Notes: a model not told the origin generated them from the letters alone. A stretch of 8,572 nucleotides of DNA from UBA8752 sp042095055 (GCA_042095055.1 JBELBZ010000054.1:1-8572), one strand, 5' to 3'. Shown: positions 1 to 7,910, counted from the stretch's first letter. Program-made: numbers and translations.

Positions 1-11
1 GGGGTGGCGGT

Positions 12-19
12 TATCTTCG
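12..19 (+). promoter_or_regulatory. candidate -7 promoter element for mfd
   Basis: The octamer TATCTTCG matches the Bacteroidota -7 consensus TAnnTTTG at five of six fixed positions. It ends 8 bases before the ATG at 28. Transcription beginning a few bases downstream would give an almost leaderless mRNA, and would exclude the GTG at 4 as the start. The -33 box would lie upstream of the window, so only half of the promoter can be judged. Confidence 0.4.
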
Positions 20-27
20 TGCGCCCC

Positions 28-3000
28 ATGACCCTTCAGGATCTCCTCGGCTTTTATGATCATGATGCCCGAACGGGCAATGTGGTCAATGCGCTGTCCT
101 CTGCGGGAGCAAAAGTCGAAGCGCGGGGCCTTGTTGGCTCTGCCCGGGTATTTCTGGCGGCGCAAGCCATAAGGCGAAATGGCGGAGACCACCTGTTTTT
201 GCTAGAGGACAAAGAGCGTGCGGCGTACTTTATGAACGACCTGGAAAACCTGCTCGGAGAGGGGGGCCATCAGGTTTTGTTTTATCCGCGGAGCGCCAGG
301 ATTCCATACCAAGAAGAAGGCACGGACAATGCCAATGTGGCGATGCGGGCCGAGGTGATGAGCAAGCTCAGTGCCTTGCGTGGCAAGGTGTGCATCGTGA
401 GTTTTCCGGAGGCTGTGGCCGAACAGGTGACCACGCGAAAGGAGCTCAAGCGCAACACTTACACGATCAAGCGGGGCGACCGCATCAGTCAAGACTTCCT
501 CGATGACATCCTGATCGATTACGGTTTCGAAAAGGTGGACTACGTGTATGAGCCGGGCCAGTATGCCATTCGCGGCGGCATCGTGGACATTTTCAGCTTT
601 GCCTTTGACCACCCTTATCGGATTGAGCTTTTTGGCGACGAGGTCGATGGCATCCGGAAATTTGACCCGGCCGATCAGCTGAGTGTGGGCAAGATGGACC
701 GAGCTGTCATCGTTCCAGATGTGGGCGACCAAATGCTCAAGGAGGAGCGGGAGCCGTTTTTGGAGTTTCTGGGTGATGGCTGCACGGTATGGACTTGGGA
801 CGTGCGTGGGGTGGTCGACCAACTCGACAAAGAGGTCGACAAGGCCCAGGCCTTCTACGACCGCAGGACGGGGCAAACTGAAGCATTGCGTCCCGGTGAA
901 TTGTATACCACGGGCCTGAGTTTCGAGCGTGGTCTGGGCCGCCACTGTGTCGTAGAGTTTGGGGGAGCCGGAAGCTTCACCGATCGCACCGTCGTGGATT
1001 TTGGTCAGAAGGACCAGCCGGGTTTCAACAAGAATTTCGATCTCCTTGCCGAGCACTTGAAACACCGCCACCAGGACGGTTATGCCACGTTTGTAGTGGC
1101 GGGACAGGGGACGCAACTGGAGCGCTTACACGACATTTTTGCAGACCGTGGGGATGAGGTGAAATACACCCCCATTCCTGCGGAATTGAGCGAAGGGTTT
1201 GTCGATGTGGGTCTGAAGTTGGCCATCTACACCGACCACCAGATTTTTGAGCGCTACCACCGGTTCCGCCTCAAAGACGGCTTCAAAAAGAACAAGCAGG
1301 CCCTGACCATCAAGGAGTTGATGAGTTTGGAGCCGGGTGACTTTGTGGTCCACATTGACCACGGTATCGGGGAGTTTAGCGGCCTACAAAAAGTCGATGT
1401 GGGCGGAAAGGAGCAGGAAGCCATCCGACTTAAATACAAGGGGGGAGACATCTTGTATGTGAGCGTCCATTCGCTGCACCGAATCTCCAAGTTTACGGGC
1501 AAGGAGGGCATGCCGCCCAAAGTCCACAAGCTGGGGTCCTCTGCCTGGGCAGCGACCAAAAGCAAGACCAAGAAGCGGGTCAAGGAAATCGCATTTGACC
1601 TCCTGAAGCTCTACGCCAAGCGCCGCGCCTCCAAGGGTTTTGCATACACCCCCGACACCTACCTCCAAACGGAATTGGAGGCGAGCTTCATGTACCAAGA
1701 CACCCCGGACCAGTTGACGGCCACCGAGGCGGTAAAAGAGGACATGGAAAAGGAGGTGCCCATGGACCGCCTCGTATGCGGAGACGTGGGTTTTGGCAAG
1801 ACGGAAATTGCCATTCGGGCGGCATTCAAAGCGGCGACCGATGGCAAGCAGGTGGCTGTTTTGGTTCCGACGACCATCTTGTCGATGCAGCATTTCCGAA
1901 GCTTTTCGCGGCGCCTCAAAGATTTTCCAGTCAAGGTGGATTACGTGAACCGTTTCAAAACGGGAAAGAAGATGACCGAGACGGTCAAGGCGCTCGAGGC
2001 TGGCGAAATCGACATCTTGATCGGCACCCATGCGATTGTCGGCAAGCGGATCAAGTGGAAGGACCTCGGCCTGTTGGTCATCGACGAGGAGCAGAAGTTT
2101 GGCGTAGCGGTCAAAGACAAACTCAAGACGTTGCGGGCCACGGTGGACAGCTTGACCCTCACGGCCACACCGATTCCAAGAACGCTGCAGTTTTCGTTGA
2201 TGGGGGCCCGTGACCTGAGCATCATGAGCACGCCGCCTCCCAACCGTTATCCTGTGGAGACCGAGATTGGGTCGTTCAACGAGGAGTTGATTCGGGACGC
2301 GATTTCCTATGAGATTTCACGGGGCGGCCAGGCTTATTTCGTGCACAACCGCGTCGGCAACATCCGCGAGGTGGCGGGCATGATCAACCGGTTGGTGCCA
2401 GATGCGCGCGTGGGCATCGGCCACGGTCAGATGGACGGTGAGCAGTTGGAACGGGTCATGTCGGATTTCATCGATGGGTCTTACGATGTTTTGGTGGCCA
2501 CGACCATCATCGAGAGCGGCATCGACATCTCCAACGCCAACACCATCTTGATCAACGAGGCCCACACCTTTGGCCTCAGTGATCTGCACCAATTGCGCGG
2601 CCGTGTGGGGCGTTCCAACAAGCGGGCGTTTTGCTATTTGTTGGCCCCGCCATTGCATGCTTTGCCTACAGAATCCCGGAAGCGCTTGCAGGCGATGGAG
2701 CAGTTCAGTGAGCTGGGCAGCGGCATGAACATCGCGATGCGTGACCTGGACATCCGCGGGGCGGGCAACCTCTTGGGGGGAGAGCAGAGTGGGTTCATCA
2801 CGGACATCGGCTTTGAGATGTACCAGAAGATCTTGGCCGAAGCCATCCGGGAACTCAAGGACGAGGAGTTCGCGGAGTTGGCCCAAGAGGAAGCGGACTC
2901 ACGCGAACACTACGTGGAGGAGACGGTGCTCGAAACGGACCTCGCTTTGATGTTGCCCGACCATTACATCTCTGACATCTCAGAGCGGATTGCCCTGTAC

Positions 3001-3411
3001 CGGGAGTTGGATGAGATGGACAACGAAGAAGGCCTGCAGGCTTATGAAGCCCGTTTGCTCGATCGTTTTGGCCCATTGCCCAAGGAGGCAGAAGACCTGC
3101 TCGAGACCATTCGCCTGCGGTGGATGGCGCAAGTGGTGGGCTTTGGAAAATTGGTGTTGAAAGGGGGCAAGCTCATCGGCGTCTTCCACGACGAAGAAGG
3201 GAGCGGCTACTACAAAGGCGTGCGGTTCCAGCGGGTGCTGGATTACATGCAGGCCAACCTCAAAGGGGTTCAGATGTACCAGCGCAATGGTGCCCTTCGC
3301 CTGCGGGTCGAACCCGTGCACGACCTCAATGCGGCGATGTCTCTTTTGCGCAAGCTCAGCGGCACGGTGCAACCTGTAAAAGCAACGCCTTCTGCCGCCA
3401 GCGAACTGTGA
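28..3411 (+). CDS. mfd: transcription-repair coupling factor Mfd
   Basis: Mfd is a DNA translocase that removes RNA polymerase stalled at lesions and recruits UvrA for nucleotide excision repair. The frame is open from base 4 (GTG), and residue numbers here count from there (1135 aa). I prefer the ATG at 28 (residue 9, giving 1127 aa) because a -7-like element lies between the two starts. The order of parts is typical: an N-terminal UvrB-like module (about 10-330), the RNA polymerase interaction domain with GDFVVHIDHGIGEFSG (445-460), then a RecG-like helicase core. The core shows Walker A GDVGFGKTE (593-601), DEEQ box (694-697), TATPIPRT (720-727) and motif VI QLRGRVGR (863-870). The C-terminal TRCF domain occupies about 980-1100. 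Length is normal for the family and no catalytic motif is missing. The gene converges on the receptor gene with a 40-base gap. Confidence 0.97.
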   Translation: MTLQDLLGFYDHDARTGNVVNALSSAGAKVEARGLVGSARVFLAAQAIRRNGGDHLFLLEDKERAAYFMNDLENLLGEGGHQVLFYPRSARIPYQEEGTDNANVAMRAEVMSKLSALRGKVCIVSFPEAVAEQVTTRKELKRNTYTIKRGDRISQDFLDDILIDYGFEKVDYVYEPGQYAIRGGIVDIFSFAFDHPYRIELFGDEVDGIRKFDPADQLSVGKMDRAVIVPDVGDQMLKEEREPFLEFLGDGCTVWTWDVRGVVDQLDKEVDKAQAFYDRRTGQTEALRPGELYTTGLSFERGLGRHCVVEFGGAGSFTDRTVVDFGQKDQPGFNKNFDLLAEHLKHRHQDGYATFVVAGQGTQLERLHDIFADRGDEVKYTPIPAELSEGFVDVGLKLAIYTDHQIFERYHRFRLKDGFKKNKQALTIKELMSLEPGDFVVHIDHGIGEFSGLQKVDVGGKEQEAIRLKYKGGDILYVSVHSLHRISKFTGKEGMPPKVHKLGSSAWAATKSKTKKRVKEIAFDLLKLYAKRRASKGFAYTPDTYLQTELEASFMYQDTPDQLTATEAVKEDMEKEVPMDRLVCGDVGFGKTEIAIRAAFKAATDGKQVAVLVPTTILSMQHFRSFSRRLKDFPVKVDYVNRFKTGKKMTETVKALEAGEIDILIGTHAIVGKRIKWKDLGLLVIDEEQKFGVAVKDKLKTLRATVDSLTLTATPIPRTLQFSLMGARDLSIMSTPPPNRYPVETEIGSFNEELIRDAISYEISRGGQAYFVHNRVGNIREVAGMINRLVPDARVGIGHGQMDGEQLERVMSDFIDGSYDVLVATTIIESGIDISNANTILINEAHTFGLSDLHQLRGRVGRSNKRAFCYLLAPPLHALPTESRKRLQAMEQFSELGSGMNIAMRDLDIRGAGNLLGGEQSGFITDIGFEMYQKILAEAIRELKDEEFAELAQEEADSREHYVEETVLETDLALMLPDHYISDISERIALYRELDEMDNEEGLQAYEARLLDRFGPLPKEAEDLLETIRLRWMAQVVGFGKLVLKGGKLIGVFHDEEGSGYYKGVRFQRVLDYMQANLKGVQMYQRNGALRLRVEPVHDLNAAMSLLRKLSGTVQPVKATPSAASEL

Positions 3412-3451
3412 GCAGCACGGGGCTTGAGGCCCACAGTGGATTGCTGACTGT

Positions 3452-5428
3452 TCAGTCCTTGTCCTGCGGGGTCCAGGTTACGCCCGCCCGCACCCAACGC
3501 CCAGGTTGGTCCACGTTGCCAATGTCGACGTATTGCGCGTCGAGGACGTTGTCTATGCGTGCATGGAAGGTGAGGGGAAGCGCCCCGGGTGTCCATTGAA
3601 GGGTGGTCCCCAGCAGGTTGACCAGACCAAAGTCTACTTCGCTTCCTTCGACGGGGTCAAAGTATCCGCCGTTGCGCTCTTGGATGCTCCACCGCACGTC
3701 GAGGTGGAGTTGGGGCGCGAGCCGGTATCCAAACAGCAGGTCTGCCTTGGTGTTGAGGACATCCAAAACGTAGTTGCTTTCGAAGCCGTCGCTGGTTTCG
3801 TCTGCCTGAATAAAGGTGAGTCCAAGGGTGAAGTACCTCAACCGGGCATCTGCGTTGTTGGCTTGGGCGGACAGGTTGAGTTCTTGGCCAGTGAAATGCA
3901 CCTCGCGCAGGTTGGTGGCCTCGGTGATGGAAGAACCGTTGAACCGGACCCAGTCGATGAGGTTCCTTCCCCACCGGTGGAAGAGGTGCTGTGAGATGAC
4001 AAGCCTGTGGCCGCTGGACAGGTCCGTGGTCAACCGGTAGCCAAACTCCAGATGCTCCGCCTCTTCGGGAAGCAGGTCTTGGCTGCCTTGTGCTCCTCCG
4101 ACGGTGTAGTACAAATCGGTGTAAGAAGGCATGCGGACGGAGCGGCGGGCAGAGGCAAAGGCGACGGCCCGGCCAGATTCATCGATGCGGAGGGACAAGG
4201 ATGCTTCTGGAACAAAGCGGGGGGCGTCAGCGGCGGAATTGATGTTCCAAGCGGCCAATCCGCGTGCGGTGAGGCGTCCCCATTGCGCCAGTTGTCCAAC
4301 AGCCAAGTCGAGGTTGGTGCGGCGGTCGCCCAAGGTGAAGGTGCTGTCGCCGTCGCGGCCATATTCGGCAACACCCAGCCGGTTGCTGATGACCCCTTCT
4401 TGCCGGTAGTCGGCAGAGATCACACTTTCGCCAGCGGCATTTGTCCACCGCGCCAGTCCCCGAGCGCCAGTGGTAGAAGACCGGTGTTGGTTGGCCCCTT
4501 GATACCAAGAAGGGGCGGCACCGTTTGCTGAGACGAGTTGTCCGCCGCCGTCATCGGTGTAATACCCTTCTCCTTCCCGAAACAGCTCAAACCGGTCGCG
4601 GTGGTTGCGGTGGTGCACTCCCGCTTCATACGTCCAGTCTCCGGAGGTGTGCGTCCAAGAGAGTTGCCCTTGCCACAGGCCTACCTTTTCGAACTGCTGA
4701 GGAAAATTCGCGGTGTAAAAGTCCTGGGCACCAAACGCTGATGACAAGTGACCCAGGCTCATGTTGATGGTCCCCCAATCGGTGGTGGCTTGACCCGCAT
4801 AGCGCAGCCTGTGCATGAGCAGGTCGGTGTTGTCGCGGTACCCTGTAGAAGAAGCGCGGCTGGCACTGATGCGGTGGCGGAAGGTGGCATTGCCCCAATC
4901 CTTGCTCAGTCTGAGCCGGTTCCACCCGTAGCTGCCACCTTCAGCGCTCACGGCCATTCCGTTTTCTGAAGTGGGTCCGGCTTGGAGAATGACGCCTCCG
5001 GTAACGCCTCCGCTGCCGAGTGCTCCCCCGCCGCCGCGCACAACTTGAATGCGCTGGATGTCTTCTGGGTCGATGGGAAGGTTGAGCAGGTGGTGGGCGG
5101 TATGTGGCGCGCTCCAGCGGATGCCATCTACCCACAGGGCGACCTGTTCGAATGAACCGCCGCGGATGGACAGGTCAGTTTGGGCTCCAAATGGACCGCG
5201 TTGCCTGGCGTCCACGCCAGGGATGTTTTCTAAGAGGCCGTCTACAGAAGGTTGCGCTGCAGCAGACAGCAATGCTGGACCCAAGGTTTGAAGGCTGCGG
5301 GGCAGGCTCTCAGGCCGGTCTGAAAAGCCCGTTTGAATGACGGCTTCAGCGATGATCAAGGTGTCTTGCGCAGCCATGGGCTTGGACAAGAGCAACAAAA
5401 AAAGAGCGAATGGGAAGTGGGCCTTCAT
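3452..5428 (-). CDS. TonB-dependent outer-membrane receptor, BtuB-like (substrate unknown)
   Basis: This is an outer-membrane beta-barrel transporter gated by a plug and energised through TonB. The 658-residue product begins with a signal peptide (about 1-20, cleavage likely after MAA). A possible TonB box follows (DTLIIAEAV, 22-30). The plug domain spans about 45-150 and includes LLENIPGVDARQRG (65-78) and the SIRGG segment (87-91). The barrel carries the PSYTDLYY motif (434-441), typical of cobalamin/iron receptors, and the closing segment DNVLDAQYVDIGNVDQPGRW (626-645). There is no N-terminal carboxypeptidase-like domain and no adjacent SusD gene, so it is not a SusC-type glycan importer. 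The chain ends in a short hydrophilic tail (PQDKD) rather than on an aromatic residue. I saw no cobalamin-riboswitch-like sequence in the 87-base upstream gap. Neighbours do not reveal the ligand. The receptor class is secure; the substrate is open. Confidence 0.92.
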   Translation of the reverse strand: MKAHFPFALFLLLLSKPMAAQDTLIIAEAVIQTGFSDRPESLPRSLQTLGPALLSAAAQPSVDGLLENIPGVDARQRGPFGAQTDLSIRGGSFEQVALWVDGIRWSAPHTAHHLLNLPIDPEDIQRIQVVRGGGGALGSGGVTGGVILQAGPTSENGMAVSAEGGSYGWNRLRLSKDWGNATFRHRISASRASSTGYRDNTDLLMHRLRYAGQATTDWGTINMSLGHLSSAFGAQDFYTANFPQQFEKVGLWQGQLSWTHTSGDWTYEAGVHHRNHRDRFELFREGEGYYTDDGGGQLVSANGAAPSWYQGANQHRSSTTGARGLARWTNAAGESVISADYRQEGVISNRLGVAEYGRDGDSTFTLGDRRTNLDLAVGQLAQWGRLTARGLAAWNINSAADAPRFVPEASLSLRIDESGRAVAFASARRSVRMPSYTDLYYTVGGAQGSQDLLPEEAEHLEFGYRLTTDLSSGHRLVISQHLFHRWGRNLIDWVRFNGSSITEATNLREVHFTGQELNLSAQANNADARLRYFTLGLTFIQADETSDGFESNYVLDVLNTKADLLFGYRLAPQLHLDVRWSIQERNGGYFDPVEGSEVDFGLVNLLGTTLQWTPGALPLTFHARIDNVLDAQYVDIGNVDQPGRWVRAGVTWTPQDKD

Positions 5429-5447
5429 GCGGGGCGTTTTGGCACCA

Positions 5448-5455
5448 CAAGCCTA
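5448..5455 (-). promoter_or_regulatory. candidate -7 promoter element for the receptor gene
   Basis: Read on the minus strand, TAGGCTTG matches TAnnTTTG at five of six fixed positions and lies 19 bases before the receptor ATG. No convincing -33 TTG/TTTG box is present at the expected distance, although a TTCG occurs about 23 bases upstream. It could allow expression independent of fbp, but the support is weak. Confidence 0.27.
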
Positions 5456-5483
5456 CGAAATGTTGGGGACGAATGGAACGAAT

Positions 5484-5501
5484 CCGATGCTTGAGTATCG
5501 G
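5484..5501. other. small hairpin between fbp and the receptor gene
   Basis: The arms CCGATGC (5484-5490) and GTATCGG (5495-5501) surround the loop TTGA. The plus-strand RNA would pair over seven positions, including one G-U. The minus-strand RNA, which is the coding sense here, has an A-C mismatch next to the loop-closing pair. It starts 14 bases after the fbp stop, a usual place for a terminator, but no U-run follows. It may be a weak terminator or a chance stem. Confidence 0.25.
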
Positions 5502-5515
5502 GGTCAGCGCAACAC

Positions 5516-6559
5516 CTATACCCCCTCAGGCTCGGGGATGGGGTGTGCAGAGGACCGCATCATAGACCGCAATCTTGCGATCGAGGAAGCGTGCCCTGTA
5601 AAAAGCGGCGTGCGCTGGTGCAGAGAAGTGGGTGTGATGTCCAACAAATCATGGTGGTGACAGCAAGTCGCACCGCCCGCTTGTTTGGCGAGGAAGGCAA
5701 GGGGCTGCGCCTCATACAACATGCGCAGTTTGCCTTCGGGTTGGTCGAAAGACCCGGGATAGAGATAGATGCCACCTTGAATGAGGTTCCGGTGAAAGTC
5801 GGCGACCAGAGCGCCCGTATACCGTGCTGTCATGCCCCTGTCGCGGCAATCCGAGAGAAAGGCAGAGATGGCGGGGTCAGTATTGCTGATGCGCGCATCG
5901 TTGACGCTGTACACCCTCTCTTCTTCAGGAAATTGCATGTTGGGATGCGAGAGGAAAAACTCTCCAATGGAAGGGTCAAAAGTGAATCCATTGACACCTC
6001 CCCCGGTGGAGTACACCAACATGGTAGAGCTTCCGTACAGCACATAGCCAGCGGCGACGAGTGCACCCGCAGGTTGCAGGAAGTCCGATGTTGAGGCGGG
6101 ATCAATCAGCGGCGACTTGCGTCTGTAGATTCCGAATATGGTTCCGACGGAGATGTTGACGTCGACATTGGATGAACCATCGAGGGGGTCGATGCAGACC
6201 ATGTACTTGCCATAGCCGCGCCCTTCACCGCGCTCGCTGTGGTCCACATGGATGATGCCCGGTTGCTCCTCGGACACGATGCCCCCGACTTTCAAGCACG
6301 ATTTGAGCACCCTTGTAAAGGTCTCGTCAGCATAGACATCGAGCTTTTGTTGGAGCTCTCCTTGGACGTTCTTGGAGGTGTTCCCTTGGGCTTTATGCAC
6401 CCCAAGGATGCCGGAAAGACCGGCACTGTTGACGTGCATATTGACCATCTTCGCCGCCGTACCGATATCGGTCAGCAGCCTGGATAGGTCACCGGTCGCA
6501 CCGGCGAAATCCGCCTGTCGCGCAACCACAAATTCTTGTAGCGTATTCACTCCGATCAT
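5516..6559 (-). CDS. fbp: class I fructose-1,6-bisphosphatase
   Basis: The enzyme hydrolyses fructose 1,6-bisphosphate to fructose 6-phosphate, the committed step of gluconeogenesis, in the cytoplasm with divalent metal. The 347-residue product has the class I layout. Metal-site glutamates lie in VSEEQ (95-99), followed by the signature DPLDGSSNVD (124-133). The substrate-binding region ARYTGALVADFHRN (245-258) leads to GGIYLYP (262-268). The phosphate-binding lysine and another metal glutamate lie in GKLRMLYE (276-283), and the family segment LDITPTSLHQRTPLF spans 306-320. One local oddity is seen: between AGG (294-296) and LLDI, where relatives usually have a Gly/Lys-rich turn such as (K)ATDGxxxI, this protein has ATCCHHHDL (297-305), apparently one residue shorter. 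Core catalytic residues look intact, so I expect an active enzyme. It is separated from rsmA by 110 bases that hold a hairpin and a possible promoter. Confidence 0.96.
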   Translation of the reverse strand: MIGVNTLQEFVVARQADFAGATGDLSRLLTDIGTAAKMVNMHVNSAGLSGILGVHKAQGNTSKNVQGELQQKLDVYADETFTRVLKSCLKVGGIVSEEQPGIIHVDHSERGEGRGYGKYMVCIDPLDGSSNVDVNISVGTIFGIYRRKSPLIDPASTSDFLQPAGALVAAGYVLYGSSTMLVYSTGGGVNGFTFDPSIGEFFLSHPNMQFPEEERVYSVNDARISNTDPAISAFLSDCRDRGMTARYTGALVADFHRNLIQGGIYLYPGSFDQPEGKLRMLYEAQPLAFLAKQAGGATCCHHHDLLDITPTSLHQRTPLFTGHASSIARLRSMMRSSAHPIPEPEGV

Positions 6560-6576
6560 TGCATAGAGCGTTGGTA

Positions 6577-6584
6577 TAAAGATA
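6577..6584 (-). promoter_or_regulatory. candidate -7 promoter element for fbp
   Basis: On the minus strand, TATCTTTA matches the Bacteroidota TAnnTTTG element at five of six fixed positions. It sits 17 bases before the fbp ATG at 6559, consistent with a short leader. No clear TTTG is seen at the -33 position; AGTG is about 19 bases upstream. This supports separate transcription of fbp from rsmA. Confidence 0.4.
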
Positions 6585-6609
6585 GGCGATGGCTGCCTGT
6601 GAGCACTTT

Positions 6610-6641
6610 ACAGAGGCGCAGAACTTATCTGCGTTGTCTGT
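6610..6641. terminator. two-part perfect hairpin between rsmA and fbp, possible terminator
   Basis: The outer arms ACAGA (6610-6614) and TCTGT (6637-6641) pair exactly, as do the inner arms CGCAGA (6617-6622) and TCTGCG (6628-6633). They are separated by a small internal loop (GG against TTG), and the apical loop is ACTTA. That gives eleven Watson-Crick pairs in 32 bases, beginning 28 bases past the rsmA stop. No U-tract follows on either strand, so an intrinsic terminator in the E. coli sense is not shown. An RNA-processing or stability element is an alternative. Confidence 0.4.
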
Positions 6642-6669
6642 AGGAGCAGGGGAAGAAGGCAGTCAAGGG

Positions 6670-7467
6670 TCAGGTCTTTGCAAAGAGCGCGCGCGTCAAG
6701 ACGACAAAATCGGACGGAGAGAGTTGCTCGGCGCGCTGTCCCCTCCACTCTTCTGGGATGGATGCATCATCGAAACCTCCTGCGCGAAGGGCGTTGCGGA
6801 GCGTCTTTCGGCGCAAGCCAAATGCAGCTTTGACCACCCTTTTGAGTGCTTCATAGGGCACATCGGGGTCGGTGTCTGGTGTCCTGACCAACCGGATGAC
6901 CCCCGAGTCGACTTTTGGAGGGGGGTCAAATGCGCCGGGGCCCACGGTGAATGCATATTCGCATGAGAAGTAGTTCTGCAGCAATACGGAGAGGATGCCA
7001 TACACCTTGGATCCATTGCTTGCGCAGACCCGTTCGGCGACTTCTTTTTGGAACATGCCGATGCAGCAGCTTACTTGAGACCTCCAGTCCAGCGCGCGAA
7101 ATAGGATCTGGCTGCTGATGTTGTAGGGGAAGTTGCCGACAAGGCCAAAGGTCCCTGTCATGCCCAAAGCTTCGGGCGAAGACTTGAGCAAGTCGGCAGC
7201 GTGAATGTGGGCATTGTCGATCCAATCCACAGTACTGAGATAGCCGACGGACTCAGTATCGATTTCAACTACGTGCACTGCGGTTCCGAACCGCTGGATG
7301 AGGGGCAGGGTCAAAGCCCCTGTTCCAGGACCGACCTCCAACACTTGTTGCCCTTCTGCGATGTGAACCAACCCGGCTATCCGCTCGGAAACGGCACTGT
7401 CCTTTAAGAAGTGCTGGCCGAGGTGTTTTTTGGCTTTAACGGGCCCGGAAGGTCCTCGGGTTTTCAT
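6670..7467 (-). CDS. rsmA: 16S rRNA (adenine1518-N6/adenine1519-N6)-dimethyltransferase RsmA (KsgA)
   Basis: RsmA uses S-adenosylmethionine to dimethylate two adjacent adenines in the 3' terminal hairpin of 16S rRNA, a late checkpoint of small-subunit assembly. The 265-residue product shows the family entry motif KKHLGQHFLKD (13-23) and SAM-binding motif I VLEVGPGTG (42-50). An acidic residue for the ribose (E69) and the ADLL segment (91-94) follow. The catalytic NFPY motif is at 112-115. Next come GMFQKEVAERV (137-147), the segment DPPPKVDSGV (181-190) and FGLRRKTLRNAL (216-227). The length is normal. Its ATG overlaps the stop codon of the upstream DUF4286-like gene (ATGA, 7464-7467), so translation of the two is probably coupled. 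A hairpin follows the stop codon. Confidence 0.97.
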   Translation of the reverse strand: MKTRGPSGPVKAKKHLGQHFLKDSAVSERIAGLVHIAEGQQVLEVGPGTGALTLPLIQRFGTAVHVVEIDTESVGYLSTVDWIDNAHIHAADLLKSSPEALGMTGTFGLVGNFPYNISSQILFRALDWRSQVSCCIGMFQKEVAERVCASNGSKVYGILSVLLQNYFSCEYAFTVGPGAFDPPPKVDSGVIRLVRTPDTDPDVPYEALKRVVKAAFGLRRKTLRNALRAGGFDDASIPEEWRGQRAEQLSPSDFVVLTRALFAKT

Positions 7468-7799
7468 TGATCGCGAAGTTCGCCCTTTGCAAGGACAGTC
7501 ATCGTGCTTCGAAAAGCGAGGGCTTTATCGCCAAACTTTTGGCCCCCTTTTGCGCGCATGGTGGTGGCGAATTTTTGCTCATACCGGTCGAGATCTTCTT
7601 TGGAAGCCAGTTCATATTGGACCGTGTATGTGGGGCCTAAGTCTTGTTCGGTGTGAAGCTCACAAAACCTGAATCCGAGGAAGCAACCCGTGCCCATCAT
7701 GTCGCGTAAATGCTCGTTGAGCATCCAATTTATCCAGCTTGATTTTTGATTCTCATCGACAGAGATGGTCACGTTATATATAATGTGTGTTTTGGCCAT
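7464..7799 (-). CDS. DUF4286-like small cytoplasmic protein
   Basis: This 111-residue protein has no signal peptide or membrane segment. It resembles the DUF4286 family of Bacteroidota: an opening strand IIYNVTISVD (6-15), then WINWMLNEHL (22-31), a TGCF turn (37-40), the central TYTVQYEL (57-64), and a closing basic/aromatic segment KFGDKALAFRSTM (87-99). The family has no established biochemical role that I know of; its pattern suggests a small alpha/beta fold. The stop codon overlaps the rsmA start in ATGA, which suggests a shared message and perhaps a job near ribosome assembly, but this is inference from context only. I found no convincing -7 element upstream within the 111-base divergent spacer. 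Confidence 0.85.
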   Translation of the reverse strand: MAKTHIIYNVTISVDENQKSSWINWMLNEHLRDMMGTGCFLGFRFCELHTEQDLGPTYTVQYELASKEDLDRYEQKFATTMRAKGGQKFGDKALAFRSTMTVLAKGELRDQ

Positions 7800-7854
7800 T
7801 GTTCGGGGTTTACAGGGCTTTAAATTGTGTAATCTGAAGTTTCGTAGATGAAAA

Positions 7855-7887
7855 TTGATGTTTTATCGAATTTTGTTACTATCTTCA
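7855..7887 (+). promoter_or_regulatory. weak candidate promoter for the repeat-protein gene
   Basis: TTG at 7855-7857 and TATCTTCA at 7880-7887 are 22 bases apart, within the spacing seen for Bacteroidota promoters. The -7 part matches TAnnTTTG at four of six fixed positions, ending 23 bases before the ATG at 7911. The spacer 7800-7910 is noticeably richer in A and T than the genes on either side, as expected for a divergent promoter region. Confidence 0.3.
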
Positions 7888-7910
7888 CACTTCGAGAAAT
7901 CTTAACCGAG

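Noticed and set aside
202..1116. Long open frame antisense to the 5' part of mfd (304 codons)
   Set aside because: It lies wholly inside a well-matched Mfd coding region, its translation shows no recognisable domain, and high-GC genes commonly leave such open antisense frames.
1384..2886. Further antisense open frames under mfd (for example 1384-2031 and 2317-2886)
   Set aside because: Same reason: complete overlap with the helicase core of mfd and no family features in the translation.
3412..3451. Possible bidirectional terminator between mfd and the receptor gene
   Set aside because: Only a 4-pair stem (GGGC/GCCC around TTGAG) with competing weak pairings (CTGTG/CACAG, CAGCA/TGCTG) and no U-run; too weak to call.
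5429..5515. Cobalamin riboswitch ahead of the BtuB-like receptor
   Set aside because: The gap is only 87 bases and shows no B12-box-like sequence, far shorter than the known element.
5630..5680. Frameshift pair in fbp explaining the CCHHH segment
   Set aside because: Reading the other two frames through this stretch does not restore a typical family sequence, and one meets a stop, so simple compensated frameshifts are not supported.
6589..6966. Plus-strand open frame across the fbp-rsmA spacer and the end of rsmA
   Set aside because: Most of it is antisense to the conserved C-terminus of RsmA and it also spans the hairpin; no protein features.
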